From: Myxococcaceae bacterium | GTDB taxonomy: Bacteria > Myxococcota > Myxococcia > Myxococcales > Myxococcaceae | Assembly (NCBI GenBank): GCA_016793095.1 | Contig: JAEUJQ010000083.1 | Span: 186,001 to 250,000 of the forward strand | Length of the DNA stretch: 64,000 bases | Direction: 5' to 3' | Shown here: in pieces, positions 37,139-46,488 of the stretch | Layout of the letters: every line of letters begins with the position of its first letter | Position numbering within the stretch: the stretch's first letter is position 1 | Made by a program: the position numbers and the translations under genes | Notes under the pieces: generated by a model | Seen by the model: only the letters and a program-made list of their open reading frames with translations | The model's database searches: none | Told to the model about the DNA's origin: nothing

Positions 37139-39064
37139 GTGGCACCCCCGCTCACGCCGCTGAAGACTCCAGCGCAACGCTCCCCGCACCCGTTCCTGCC
37201 GACCTGTCGGGCCGATCTCGACGCGCGGGGGTGGGACGCCGTCGACATCGTCATCGTCTCGGGTGACGCCTACGTCGATCACCCGGCCTTCGGCCCCGTG
37301 CTGATCGCGCGCTTCCTCGAGGGTCGCGGCTTCCGGGTGGGGCTGATCGCCCAGCCGCAGTGGCAGTCGGCCGAGCCGTTCAAGGCGCTCGGCAAGCCCC
37401 GGCTCTTCTTCGGGGTCGCCGCCGGGAACCTCGACTCGATGCTCAACCGCCTCACCTCGCAGAAGAAGAACCGCAGCGAGGATCAGTACAGCCCCGGCGG
37501 GCGCACCGGTTGCCGTCCCGATCGCGCGACGATCGTCTACGCGAACCGGTGCCGCGAGGCCTTCCCCGACGTGCCCATCGTGCTGGGCGGCATCGAGGCG
37601 TCGCTGCGGCGCATCGCCCACTACGACTACTGGAGCGACACCGTGCGCCGGTCGATCCTGCTCGACGCCAAGGCCGATCTGCTCGTCTTCGGCATGGGTG
37701 AGCGGCCGGTGTGGGAGATCGCCCGGCGGCTGAAGGCCGGGGAGGCGATCAAGCAGCTGCGGGACGTGCGCGGCACCGCCTTCCTCATCAACGACGAGGA
37801 GATGAAGCGCCACGAGGCCGATCCTGCGCGCCGCGCCGCCGATCGGAAGACGGTGGTGCTGCCCAGCTTCGAGCAGGTCAGCACCGACAAGGCGGCGTTC
37901 GCGCGCATGTCGCGCGACTTCCAGCTCGAGACGAACCCCGGCAACGCCCGACCCCTCGCGCAGCGGCACGGGAGCCGCGGCGTCTACTTCAACCCGCCCG
38001 CGCAGCCCCTCGAGGACGGCGAAGGCAGCGGTGGCGACAGCGTCGCGATGGACGAGCTGTACGATCTGCCCTTCAACCGCGCGGTGCACCCCAGCCTGGG
38101 CGCCGAGGGCGTGCCGGCCTTCGAGACGGTGAAGCACTCGGTGGTGCTGATGCGGGGCTGTTTCGGCGGCTGCTCGTTCTGCTCGATCACCGAGCACGAG
38201 GGCCGGGTGATCCAGAGCCGCAGCGAGGCCAGCGTGCTGCGCGAGATCCGCGCGGTGCGAAGGCAGGGCGACTTCCGCGGCACCATCACCGATCTCGGCG
38301 GCCCGACCGCCAACATGTACAAGCTCTCGTGCCGCTCCGAGGCGATCGAGTCGAAGTGCCGCAAGCTGTCGTGCGTGCACCCGGGCGTCTGCGAGAACCT
38401 CGTCACCGATCACGGCCCGCTCATTCACCTGATGCAGCGGGTGCGGGAAGAGGAGGGCGTGAAGCACGTCTTCATCGCCTCGGGCGTCCGGTACGATCTC
38501 GCCGAGCGCAGCCCCGAGTACGTGAAGGAGCTCGCCGCGCACCACACCGGCGGCCAGCTCTCGGTCGCCCCCGAGCACGTGAGCCCGCGGGTGCTCGAGA
38601 AGATGAAGAAGCCCGGCATCGAGAGCTACGAGCGCTTCCAGCACATGTTCGCGTGCGCGAGCCAGGACGCGGGCAAGGAGCAGTACGACATTCCGTACTT
38701 CATCTCGGGGCACCCCGGCTCGACGCTCGAGGACATGGTCGAGCTCGCCCTCTGGCTGAAGAAGAACGGCCGGCGCCCCCGCCAGGTGCAGGACTTCATC
38801 CCCACGCCCATGTCGATGGCCGCCGCGATGTACTTCACGGGGCTCGACCCGATGACGATGGAGCCCGTCTTCACCGCGCGCGGCCTCAAGGAGAAGCGCC
38901 TGCAGAAGGCCCTGTTGCTCTACTGGAACCCCGAGCACTGGGAGGACGCGCGCGAGGCGCTGCAGCAGGCCGGCCGCGACGATCTGATCGGCCGGGGGCC
39001 CGGGGCGCTGGTGCCTCCAGCGAGCGGCGAGCGGGCCAGAGGCCGACCCGCGCCGCGACCCTGA
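37139..39064 (+). CDS. YgiQ-family radical SAM protein
   Basis: A 641-residue protein of the YgiQ group (UPF0313). The N-terminal YgiQ domain begins with [34 protein letters not shown]. The radical SAM cluster motif CxxxCxxC is complete at C341, C345 and C348 ([12 protein letters not shown]). A C-terminal region with SGHPGST and HPHAHV-like features is followed by a short disordered tail. Family members are widespread but the reaction is unknown. GTG 37139 has an AGGGAGG site upstream. The next gene begins 81 bp downstream. Confidence 0.9.
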   Translation: MAPPLTPLKTPAQRSPHPFLPTCRADLDARGWDAVDIVIVSGDAYVDHPAFGPVLIARFLEGRGFRVGLIAQPQWQSAEPFKALGKPRLFFGVAAGNLDSMLNRLTSQKKNRSEDQYSPGGRTGCRPDRATIVYANRCREAFPDVPIVLGGIEASLRRIAHYDYWSDTVRRSILLDAKADLLVFGMGERPVWEIARRLKAGEAIKQLRDVRGTAFLINDEEMKRHEADPARRAADRKTVVLPSFEQVSTDKAAFARMSRDFQLETNPGNARPLAQRHGSRGVYFNPPAQPLEDGEGSGGDSVAMDELYDLPFNRAVHPSLGAEGVPAFETVKHSVVLMRGCFGGCSFCSITEHEGRVIQSRSEASVLREIRAVRRQGDFRGTITDLGGPTANMYKLSCRSEAIESKCRKLSCVHPGVCENLVTDHGPLIHLMQRVREEEGVKHVFIASGVRYDLAERSPEYVKELAAHHTGGQLSVAPEHVSPRVLEKMKKPGIESYERFQHMFACASQDAGKEQYDIPYFISGHPGSTLEDMVELALWLKKNGRRPRQVQDFIPTPMSMAAAMYFTGLDPMTMEPVFTARGLKEKRLQKALLLYWNPEHWEDAREALQQAGRDDLIGRGPGALVPPASGERARGRPAPRP

Positions 39065-39145
39065 TTGACGACGGTCTGCAGCCCGACGACCCGGCCGCAG
39101 AACGGACCTGCCAACGCGCCCGTCCAGAGGTACGGTGCGCGTCCC

Positions 39146-39745
39146 ATGGCGACCTCGAAGAAGCCCCAACCCCCAGCAAGCGGCGTCGGGTCGCGCAGCC
39201 CCGTCAAGCGGCCCGGTCCTCCTGAGCTCGACGACTTCGACGGCCCCGAGCACCGCCAGTTCCCCCGGGCCCGCATGACCGTGCCCTTCCGCTTGTGGAT
39301 CGAGGAGGCCGGCGAGCTGCGCTTCGAGGCGACGCTGCGCTCGGGCAACGTGTCGGTGGCGGGCGTCTTCCTCGACTCGACCTTCTTCCTCCCCGTGGGC
39401 ACCGAGGTGCGCACCAGCTTCGCCCTCGTCGAGGACGAGCCGCCCGTGCAGGCGCGGGGGCAGATCGTGCGCATCGAGACGCCGGGCCGCGACGGCGGCG
39501 GCCGCTCGGGCTTCGCCGTGCGCTTCCTCGAGTTCTTCGCGCAGACCGAGGTGACGCTGGCGCGGCTCTTCCTCGGCGCGGCGCTGCAGCAGTTCGCGCA
39601 GGCCTACCTGGGCTCGGCGCGGGCGCGCTCGCTCCCGAACGAGCTCGATCGGTGCGTCGACGCGCTGGCCGCCTGGGAGCTCCGAAAGGCCACCAGCAGC
39701 GAGAATCCGTGGGGAATCGCGCGCCAACCGGTTAGCAGGGGCTGA
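39146..39745 (+). CDS. PilZ domain protein
   Basis: A 199-residue cytoplasmic protein. After a disordered Pro-rich start (residues 1-35) comes a PilZ domain with both c-di-GMP motifs: RxxxR at R37-R41 (RQFPR) and NxSxxG at N68-G73. It ends in a helical stretch. ATG 39146 is preferred over the open frame start at 39065. It lies 14 bp before the TonB/receptor gene, so the two are likely co-transcribed and the receptor may be under c-di-GMP-linked control, which is an inference from context. Confidence 0.8.
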   Translation: MATSKKPQPPASGVGSRSPVKRPGPPELDDFDGPEHRQFPRARMTVPFRLWIEEAGELRFEATLRSGNVSVAGVFLDSTFFLPVGTEVRTSFALVEDEPPVQARGQIVRIETPGRDGGGRSGFAVRFLEFFAQTEVTLARLFLGAALQQFAQAYLGSARARSLPNELDRCVDALAAWELRKATSSENPWGIARQPVSRG

Positions 39746-39759
39746 CGGAGGAACTCGAC

Positions 39760-42390
39760 GTGGTCCGGCGGTGGTTGAGCGTAGCGCTGCTGCTGTCGGC
39801 CGCCTCCGCGGGCGCGTACGAGAACGCCCGCCGGAAGGAGATCGACGGCGGCGTGCACATCCCGGTGCTGACGAAGGCGCCCACCCTCGTGACGCTCGGG
39901 AAGGCGGTGTACCCTGAGGCCGCCGAGAGGGCCGGCCTCACCGCCGACGTCAAGCTGCTCGTCACCATCGCTGCCGACGGCACCGTGCCCGAGGCGAAGG
40001 TGCTGACGCCGGTCGGGGACGGCTTCGACGAGGCGGCGATCGACGCGCTCAAGCGCTCGACGTTCACGCCGGCCGAGGTCGACTTCGTGCCGGCGCCGGT
40101 GCAGATCGAGTTCGTCTACCGCTTCGTGCTGACGGTGCAGCCCGTGGACGCGGGCGTCGATGACGCTGGCGTGCCGGCCGGGCAGCTCGCCCACCTCACC
40201 GGGCAGTTGTTGCTGCGGGGCAGCCGCAACCGCGTGAACGGCGGCACGGTGCGCTGCACCGAGTACGCTGAACGTGAAGCCGTCGCCGACGAAGAGGGCC
40301 AGTTCGATCTCGAGGTGCCCGCCGGCACCTGCAGCGTCGTCGCCATCGGCGCCGAGACCGAGGTCTTCAAGACGACCGAGACGCTCGAGGCCGGTGAGAC
40401 GAAAGAGGTGAAGTTCTACCTGTTCCCGAAGGTGATCGGGTACCAGACGGTCGTTCGCGACAAGCGCGAGAAGAAGGAGGTCGTTCGCCGGACGATCAGC
40501 CGCGAAGAGCTGCAGAAGGTGCCGGGCACCTTTGGCGACCCGGTGCGCGTCATCCAGAACTTCCCTGGCGTGGCGCGCGCGCCCTTCATCTCGGGCCAGC
40601 TGATCGTCCGCGGCGCCAACCCGAACCAGACCCTCACGCTCTTCGACGGGGTCGAGATCCCCCTCTTGTTCCACCTCGCCGGCGGGCCCTCGGTCGTGAA
40701 CGCCGAGTTCCTCGATCGGGTGGACTTCTACCCGGGCGGCTTCGGCGCACGGTACGGGCGCGCGGTGGGCGGCGTCGTCGACGTGGCGAGCCGCAAGGGC
40801 GCGTCGGACACCTGGCACGGCGTCGCGAAGATCGATCTCCTCGACTCCAGCGTCTTCGTCGAGGCGCCGCTCTCGAAGGACGTGTCGATCGCCGCGGCCG
40901 CGCGCCGCAGCTACATCGACCTGCTGTTGCCGCTCGTCCTGCCGAGGGATCCGCAGGGTGGGGCGATCACGATCCTGCCGACCTACTGGGACTACCAGGT
41001 GCGCCTGGACGTGGGGAAACGCGGCGCGCGGAGCGGCTCCACCTTCTCGGTGTTCGCCTTCGGCTCGGACGACCAGCTCAAGGTCGTGGCCACCGGCGGC
41101 GCGCGCAACTTCGACGTCGCGGTGCAGTTCCGAACCCTCTTCCACCGCCTCATCGGAAACTGGACGTGGCGCGAGGGCAACGTGCAGCTGAAGCTGACGC
41201 CCTACGCGGGGTACGATCTCGCGTCGGTCAACTTCGGGGTCGCGAAGCTCGACGCCGATCGATGGACCCTCGGGCTGCGCCAGGATCTGGGCGTCGATCT
41301 GTCTCAGTACGTCACGCTGCGCGCGGGCGCCGACATCTACAACCAGGTGCTCGTGGGCAAGGCCGAGCTGCCGGTGATCTCGGGCGTGCAGTACGTCTCG
41401 TTCCCGGGCGCCGAGCCGAAGCTCGAGACGCAGCGCATCGGCCGCACCGTGCAGACCTTCGACGGCGCCGTGTACCTCGAGGGCGATCTCAAGGTGAAGC
41501 CGGTCACCATCACGCCCGGCCTTCGCGCCAGCCACGCCTTCCTCAACGGCCAGACCCGCCACGCCTTCGACCCCCGGCTGTGGGTGCGCTTCGAGCCGTG
41601 GGAATGGACAGCCATCAAGGGCTCCGTTGGCCTCTACACGCAGCCGCCGGCGGCCACCGACATGGAGCCCCCTCCCTTCGGCACGCCCTCGCTCACCCAC
41701 GAGCGCGCGTTCCAGGCGTCGCTGGGCGTCGCGCAGAAGATCACCGACGTGATCAACATCGACGTCACCGGCTTCTTCAACCGCCGCTTCGAGAACGTGG
41801 TGTCGCCGGGGCGCCGCATCGTGAACGAGGACGGGAGCATCACGCAGAACCGCTCGTCGAACGACGGGCTGGGTCGGGCCTACGGCGTCGAGGTGCTGCT
41901 GCGCCACGAGGTGACGAAGAACTTCTTCGGGTGGGTCGCCTACACCCTCTCGCGCAGCGAGGAGCGGCGCGCCGGCAGCACCAACGACTACGCCGTCACG
42001 AGCTTCGATCAGACCCAGATCCTCACGGCGATCGCGAGCTACCGGTTCCCCTACGGCTTCGAGCTGGGCGCGCGCTTCCGCTACGTGACGGGCCGGCCCA
42101 CGTCGCCGCTCGTCCACACGGCCGATTTCCAGCGCCTCGACGCGAACCGCTACTCGAACACCTTCGGCATGTTCCGCTCGGCGCGCGTCGCCGACTTCCA
42201 TCAGCTCGACGTTCGCATCGACAAGTACTTCGTCTTCGAGAAGTGGACGCTCAACGTCTACCTGGACGTGCAGAACGTCTACAACAAGGCCAACACCGAG
42301 GCGACGCTGTACGAGTACCGCGGGCGGTTCGCGGTGGACGTGCCCGGCATTCCGATTCTGCCGATCATCGGCATCAGGGGGCAGCTGTGA
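39760..42390 (+). CDS. TonB-dependent receptor with N-terminal TonB domain
   Basis: An 876-residue outer-membrane protein. A signal peptide (MVRRWLSVALLLSAASAGAY) is followed by a TonB C-terminal-like domain (about 35-130: YPEAAERAGLTADVKLLVTIAADG...AAIDALKRSTFTPA). Next come a carboxypeptidase-regulatory-like beta domain (about 145-220), the plug (REELQKVPGTFGDPVRVIQNFPGV, LIVRGANPNQTLTLFDGVEIP) and a 22-strand-type barrel ending LPIIGIRGQL. Placing a TonB domain on the receptor itself is unusual outside myxobacteria and could let the receptor feed or replace the energy transducer. GTG 39760 has GGAGG 8 bases upstream. The substrate is unknown. The downstream lipoprotein overlaps by GTGA. 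Confidence 0.9.
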   Translation: MVRRWLSVALLLSAASAGAYENARRKEIDGGVHIPVLTKAPTLVTLGKAVYPEAAERAGLTADVKLLVTIAADGTVPEAKVLTPVGDGFDEAAIDALKRSTFTPAEVDFVPAPVQIEFVYRFVLTVQPVDAGVDDAGVPAGQLAHLTGQLLLRGSRNRVNGGTVRCTEYAEREAVADEEGQFDLEVPAGTCSVVAIGAETEVFKTTETLEAGETKEVKFYLFPKVIGYQTVVRDKREKKEVVRRTISREELQKVPGTFGDPVRVIQNFPGVARAPFISGQLIVRGANPNQTLTLFDGVEIPLLFHLAGGPSVVNAEFLDRVDFYPGGFGARYGRAVGGVVDVASRKGASDTWHGVAKIDLLDSSVFVEAPLSKDVSIAAAARRSYIDLLLPLVLPRDPQGGAITILPTYWDYQVRLDVGKRGARSGSTFSVFAFGSDDQLKVVATGGARNFDVAVQFRTLFHRLIGNWTWREGNVQLKLTPYAGYDLASVNFGVAKLDADRWTLGLRQDLGVDLSQYVTLRAGADIYNQVLVGKAELPVISGVQYVSFPGAEPKLETQRIGRTVQTFDGAVYLEGDLKVKPVTITPGLRASHAFLNGQTRHAFDPRLWVRFEPWEWTAIKGSVGLYTQPPAATDMEPPPFGTPSLTHERAFQASLGVAQKITDVINIDVTGFFNRRFENVVSPGRRIVNEDGSITQNRSSNDGLGRAYGVEVLLRHEVTKNFFGWVAYTLSRSEERRAGSTNDYAVTSFDQTQILTAIASYRFPYGFELGARFRYVTGRPTSPLVHTADFQRLDANRYSNTFGMFRSARVADFHQLDVRIDKYFVFEKWTLNVYLDVQNVYNKANTEATLYEYRGRFAVDVPGIPILPIIGIRGQL

Positions 42391-43388
42391 GGCGCGCGCT
42401 CGTCATCGTCCTCGCCGCGCTGGCTGGCGCGTGTACGCCGCCGCTGCCGAACCCGACGGGGGTGGTCGATCTGCGGGTGGTCGCGGCGTCGTTCGAAGCG
42501 CCCGAGGTGCTGATCTCCCCGTGCGATCCCCGGCTGCTCGTCAGCCTGGGCAGCGGCGGCAGCACCAACCAGATCGATCCCGCGTCGCTCGCGCGGCTGC
42601 TCGTCGTCGGCCAGCGCCCGTTGACCTACCGCGCGCTGGTCGTGGATCCGAAGGGCGAGGGGCGCGAGCTCTCGTACCGCCTCCGCGCCTGCGCGAACCA
42701 GGGCGATCGCGAGTGCGACAACACCGACGACTTCGTCGAGCTCACGTCGGGCAAGCGGCCGGCGGGGGAGTGGACCTTCACGCTCGACGGCTCCGCACCC
42801 GACAAGCCGCTGCTCGGCACCGCCCTCTTGCCAGACGGCCAGCCGCTCCTGCTCGAGGCGCTCACCCAGGACAGCTCGAGGGGCCTCGGCGGCATTCGCA
42901 TTCCGGTGATGCTCGAGGTGAGGGCCTCGGACACCGACGAGCACGTCTTCGCGCAGAAGCTGATGGTGGTGCAGTGCCAGTTCTTCCCGTCGATGCGCGA
43001 GAACGTGACGCCGGTGCTGCCGGGCGTCCTCCTGCGGGGCGAGCCCTGGGCCGAAGACTTCGTGCCCGAGCTCTCGGGCGGTGACGAGGTGCTGATGGAG
43101 CCGATGGACTTCAGCGCCCTCGAGGAGGCGTACACCGTCCCAAGCCTGTCGCTGTCTCCCGTGAACCTCGTCGAGAGCTGGAAGATCGCCTGGTACACCA
43201 CCCACGGGACCATGTCGGCCTTCGAGACCGGCGGTACCAGCTTCGACGGCAACACCGAGCGCCACCGCAGCCGCTGGCAGCCGGACACCACGGTGAAGGA
43301 GCCGCGCGACGTGACGTTCTTCTTCGTCGTCCGGGACGGCCGGGGTGGCCAGTCGTGGCTCACCCGGCGCGCGAAGTGGACGCCTTGA
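42387..43388 (+). CDS. lipoprotein coupled to the TonB-dependent receptor
   Basis: A 333-residue lipoprotein (signal MRRALVIVLAALAGAC, GTG start). GTG 42387 overlaps the receptor stop as GTGA, so it is translated together with the receptor. The mature protein is beta-rich with few cysteines and ends in a strand-like VTFFFVVRDGRGGQSWLTRRAKW. Lipoproteins beside TonB receptors often bind the ligand at the surface, as SusD does for SusC, but this one has no SusD-like helical repeats. The role as partner is inferred from the coupling only. Confidence 0.75.
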   Translation: MRRALVIVLAALAGACTPPLPNPTGVVDLRVVAASFEAPEVLISPCDPRLLVSLGSGGSTNQIDPASLARLLVVGQRPLTYRALVVDPKGEGRELSYRLRACANQGDRECDNTDDFVELTSGKRPAGEWTFTLDGSAPDKPLLGTALLPDGQPLLLEALTQDSSRGLGGIRIPVMLEVRASDTDEHVFAQKLMVVQCQFFPSMRENVTPVLPGVLLRGEPWAEDFVPELSGGDEVLMEPMDFSALEEAYTVPSLSLSPVNLVESWKIAWYTTHGTMSAFETGGTSFDGNTERHRSRWQPDTTVKEPRDVTFFFVVRDGRGGQSWLTRRAKWTP

Positions 43389-43414
43389 TCGATCTGTGAC
43401 GGACTCGCGGGCGC

Positions 43415-44416
43415 ATGGCTGAGACGGCGTGCCCCTTCTGTGCCTTCTCTCCGATCGCCACTGGAGCGGAGGCGTGCCCACGGTGTCGTCGGAAGTTCGT
43501 CGATGACGTCGCTGACGACACCTCGGTGACGGCCACCCGCGCGGGCGGCATCACGGGCGCCGTCACCGCGAGCCCCGTGCCCGTCGCCATCGCGCTGGTG
43601 TTGGGCGCGGTGGCCTGGCTGCTGCGCGTGCTCGACGTCTTCACGGTGTTGAAGGACCCGACGTTCCTGCTCGCCGTCCCCGTGCTCCTGATCGCCGGCG
43701 CCGCGAGCGTGATGGCGGCCGCGGGCCCGGCCAAGCACCTGCCGGCCGTGCTGGGCCTCGTCTGCCTCGCGGCGACCGGCCTCTGGTGGACGAAGGTGCC
43801 GCTCCACAACGTCGCCTTCGCGGCCTTCGGCGCCCTGGTGCTGCTCGGCACCCTGTCCGAGCCGTCGTCCCTGCGACTGCGCGGGGCCTCACTGCTCGCC
43901 GGCGCCTCCGCGCTGGTGGGGCTCGTCGCCCTCGCGCTCGGCCCCGCGAGCCAGCGCCCCGATGCGGTCGGCGCCTCGTTGATGGACGAGCAGGTGGGCC
44001 TGCGCTGGGCGCTGCCGGCCGGGTGGGGCGCTGCCACGGCGCTCTCAGGTGGGCTCGAGGCGCCTCGCCCGTCGCCGCGGCGTGCAGTGCTGCTCGCGAA
44101 CAACCAGGAGACGACCCAGGCGTTCCTCGTGCTCGACCGCGCCCCCGGCCCTTCGGCCTGCGACGCGCTGGTCGGCGGCCTCGGCGCCTCGGTGCTCAAG
44201 ACGAGCGACGAGGCGCCGCCCCCGTTCCCCCGCGGCACCATGGTGCTCGAGATCCAGGGCAGCGCCGGTGCGGTGCGCGCGGCCTGCGCGGCGCCTGGCG
44301 GTAAGCCCCTGCTCGCCGTCGTCGTCAGCTCGACCGGCCCCGAGGCGGTGGTGGAGGCGTCCCTGCGGGTGCTGGCGAGCGGGGCTGCGGTGCTGGCCGA
44401 CCCCACCGGCCCGTGA
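43415..44416 (+). CDS. zinc-ribbon membrane protein
   Basis: A 333-residue protein. The N-terminus is a zinc ribbon with CxxC pairs at C6/C9 and C21/C24. About five membrane helices follow between residues 55 and 176. The C-terminal half is soluble (about 185-333), beta-alpha in composition, and ends GAAVLADPTGP. No family is recognised. The last 43 bp of the gene are the first copy of a 62-bp repeat that continues beyond the stop. Confidence 0.7.
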   Translation: MAETACPFCAFSPIATGAEACPRCRRKFVDDVADDTSVTATRAGGITGAVTASPVPVAIALVLGAVAWLLRVLDVFTVLKDPTFLLAVPVLLIAGAASVMAAAGPAKHLPAVLGLVCLAATGLWWTKVPLHNVAFAAFGALVLLGTLSEPSSLRLRGASLLAGASALVGLVALALGPASQRPDAVGASLMDEQVGLRWALPAGWGAATALSGGLEAPRPSPRRAVLLANNQETTQAFLVLDRAPGPSACDALVGGLGASVLKTSDEAPPPFPRGTMVLEIQGSAGAVRAACAAPGGKPLLAVVVSSTGPEAVVEASLRVLASGAAVLADPTGP

Positions 44417-44559
44417 CCGTGCCACCCCCGGCAGCGGCGAGCGGGGCTGCGGTGCTGGCCGACCCCACCGGCCCGTGACCGTGCCACGCCCGGCAGCGGC
44501 GAGCGGGGCTGCGGTGCTGGCCGACCCTACCGGCCCGTGACCGTGCCACGGCCGGCAGC
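44374..44559 (+). repeat. 62-bp direct repeat, three copies, begins inside the gene 3' end
   Basis: Copies begin at 44374, 44436 and 44498, exactly 62 bp apart, with a partial fourth at 44560. Copies are nearly identical, with only a few base differences. Copy one contains the last codons and stop of the zinc-ribbon gene, so copies two and three repeat that 3' end, stop codon included, in the gap before the convergent cytochrome gene. There are no spacer sequences, so it is not a CRISPR array. The unit length of 62 is not a multiple of three. Confidence 0.95.
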
Positions 44560-44579
44560 GGCGAGGGGGGGAAGGCGCT

Positions 44580-46394
44580 TCAGAGCTGGCCGAGGTAGGC
44601 GGTCAGCTCGTCGAGCTCGGCCTTGCTCAGCTTCGAGAACACGTCGCCATGCGTGCTCCCACCACAGCGGGGATCGAACCTGTCGGCGATCGTCTTCGCG
44701 CAGCCGTCGTGCATGAAGGGCGCGCGCCGCGACAGCCCCACGAGGGAGGGCACCTGGTACGCCTCGCCGGTGCCGACGTCCATGGTCGCCCGGTTCGTCA
44801 GCTTCACGCCGCTGTGGCAGCTGTCGCACCCGGCCTTCTCGAACGCGACGCGGCCCTTCATCATGTCCACCGGCGCCTCGCGCGTCGGCGGCTTCGGCGC
44901 GGCGATCGCGTCGAGGAAGCTGGTGATCTGCGAGACCTCGATGGGCGACGGCATCGCCCCGCCCATGCGCGCGACGTAGGTGTCGCCCAGCAGGCTCGAC
45001 ATCGTGCTCAGGTTGCCGCGCCAGTGGAACGGCGCCGTCTCGGACAACCCGCCGGACAGCGGCTGGGTGCGGCGGTCCTTCCCGAAGAACGTCCACACGT
45101 GGCCGTCCTCGTTCCCCTCGGGGTGGCACGACGCGCAGGCGAGGCCGCCCGTCGAGGTGTGGAGGAGCCGGTAGCCGGGCAGCTCGGCGTCTTCGTTGCC
45201 CTCGAGCTTGAGCGTGACGCGCGCAGTCTGGGGGGCGTTGCCAGGCGGAATGAGGATGACGCTCGCGGGGCTGCGGCTGTGCACCAGCAGCGCGCCGTCG
45301 GCGACCCAGGCGACGCCCACGGGCTGCCCCAGCGGATCCGACGGCCGGCCTCCCATGTCGGGGGGCGGCGGGGTGCGCGCGACCGGTCCACAGACGCCAC
45401 CCGAGACGCCACCCATCGCCGCGGTCAGGGGCAGCCGCAGCACCTCGGAGGTGCCGGCGCTCACCACGGCCACCTCAGCGCCGTTGGGTGAGACGGCGAG
45501 ATCGACCGGCAGCACCGCGCCGATCTCGAGCGAGGAGAGCACCTTCGTGTCGTCCGCCACCGTGAGCACCGACCGCACCACCGCCGTGTCGCAGGGGTTG
45601 CGGTAGTACGGCACCGCCACGGGCGGCAGGCCGGTGCGGATCGCGTCGATGTCGCCGGTGACCGCGCGCTGGTGCGCCGTGATCGTGATCGAGCCCGGGC
45701 CCGCGACGGTGCGCCACGCGACGGCCGGGTCGAACGACGTCGAGAGCCCGCGCACCTGAGGGAGGGAGATCGAGGGGAACTCCAGCGGCGTCACCTGCTC
45801 CGGCTGCACGTCGAGCAACCTCGCGCTGCGGAAGGTGGAGACGCGTACGCGCCCGTTCGTCACCACCACGTCGCGCAGGTCGGTGTCGAGCCGGCGCACC
45901 GTCGAGGAGCCCGCCGTCGGCAGGGTGACGAGCTCGCCAGACGCGCAGGCGACGATCAGCGCGCTCTGGGCGGTGTTCCACGCCAGCCCGCGAGGCTCGG
46001 GGCACACGGAGTCGGAGCGGATCAGCGTCGCCCCCGACACGCCGATCGTCGCGATCTGTCCGGTCCCCCGGAGGACGATGCGCACGTTGCCTTGAGGGTC
46101 TTCGATGCCGCGGGTCGGCTGGCTGCCGGTCGGCAGGCGCACCACGCCGCGCACGCGCTGCCCCTTGACGTCGATGACGTGCACCAGATCGCGCTCCGGG
46201 TCGCTCACCAGCGCGAAGTCGCCCCCGCCGGCGGTCGTCACGGTGCCTCCCAGCAGCGGCACCTTCGCGGCCAGCGTGCGGCCGCGGGCGAAGGCTATTC
46301 CGCCACCGCCGCCGCCGCCGGGGTCCACCTCTTCCGGCGCGCAGGCGACACAAAGTACGGCCGACACGACGGCACAGCGGAGGGGGAGGGCCAT
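44580..46394 (-). CDS. lipoprotein with propeller region and two c-type haem sites
   Basis: A 604-residue exported protein. The signal sequence ends CAVVSAVLCVAC, a lipobox, and is followed by a Gly run. Residues about 40-400 have the repeated short strands of a beta-propeller (DFALVSDPERDLVHVIDVKG, DLAVSPNGAEVAVVS). The C-terminus carries two covalent haem motifs, CASCH (C420-H424) and CDSCH (C523-H527), in a cytochrome c peroxidase/MauG-like setting. It could reduce peroxide or pass electrons in the periplasm. No promoter was identified in the 94 bp shared with the divergent kamD gene. Confidence 0.8.
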   Translation of the reverse strand: MALPLRCAVVSAVLCVACAPEEVDPGGGGGGGIAFARGRTLAAKVPLLGGTVTTAGGGDFALVSDPERDLVHVIDVKGQRVRGVVRLPTGSQPTRGIEDPQGNVRIVLRGTGQIATIGVSGATLIRSDSVCPEPRGLAWNTAQSALIVACASGELVTLPTAGSSTVRRLDTDLRDVVVTNGRVRVSTFRSARLLDVQPEQVTPLEFPSISLPQVRGLSTSFDPAVAWRTVAGPGSITITAHQRAVTGDIDAIRTGLPPVAVPYYRNPCDTAVVRSVLTVADDTKVLSSLEIGAVLPVDLAVSPNGAEVAVVSAGTSEVLRLPLTAAMGGVSGGVCGPVARTPPPPDMGGRPSDPLGQPVGVAWVADGALLVHSRSPASVILIPPGNAPQTARVTLKLEGNEDAELPGYRLLHTSTGGLACASCHPEGNEDGHVWTFFGKDRRTQPLSGGLSETAPFHWRGNLSTMSSLLGDTYVARMGGAMPSPIEVSQITSFLDAIAAPKPPTREAPVDMMKGRVAFEKAGCDSCHSGVKLTNRATMDVGTGEAYQVPSLVGLSRRAPFMHDGCAKTIADRFDPRCGGSTHGDVFSKLSKAELDELTAYLGQL

Positions 46395-46488
46395 GGGCGG
46401 GGGTCCAGAACGAGGAACGACGCTGAGTATTCAACTCCATTGCGTTCGGCACAAGCGCCGAGCCCGCCCGAAGGTATATGGAGGCGCC

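Noticed and set aside
34500-42201. Very long minus-strand open frames (about 865-881 codons) opposite the lipoprotein, YgiQ, PilZ and TonB-receptor genes
   Set aside because: They mirror genes with recognisable domains, have no family features themselves, and are expected where third positions are nearly always G or C.
44374-44559. CRISPR-like array
   Set aside because: The 62-bp copies are contiguous with no variable spacers, and one copy is coding sequence of the adjacent gene.
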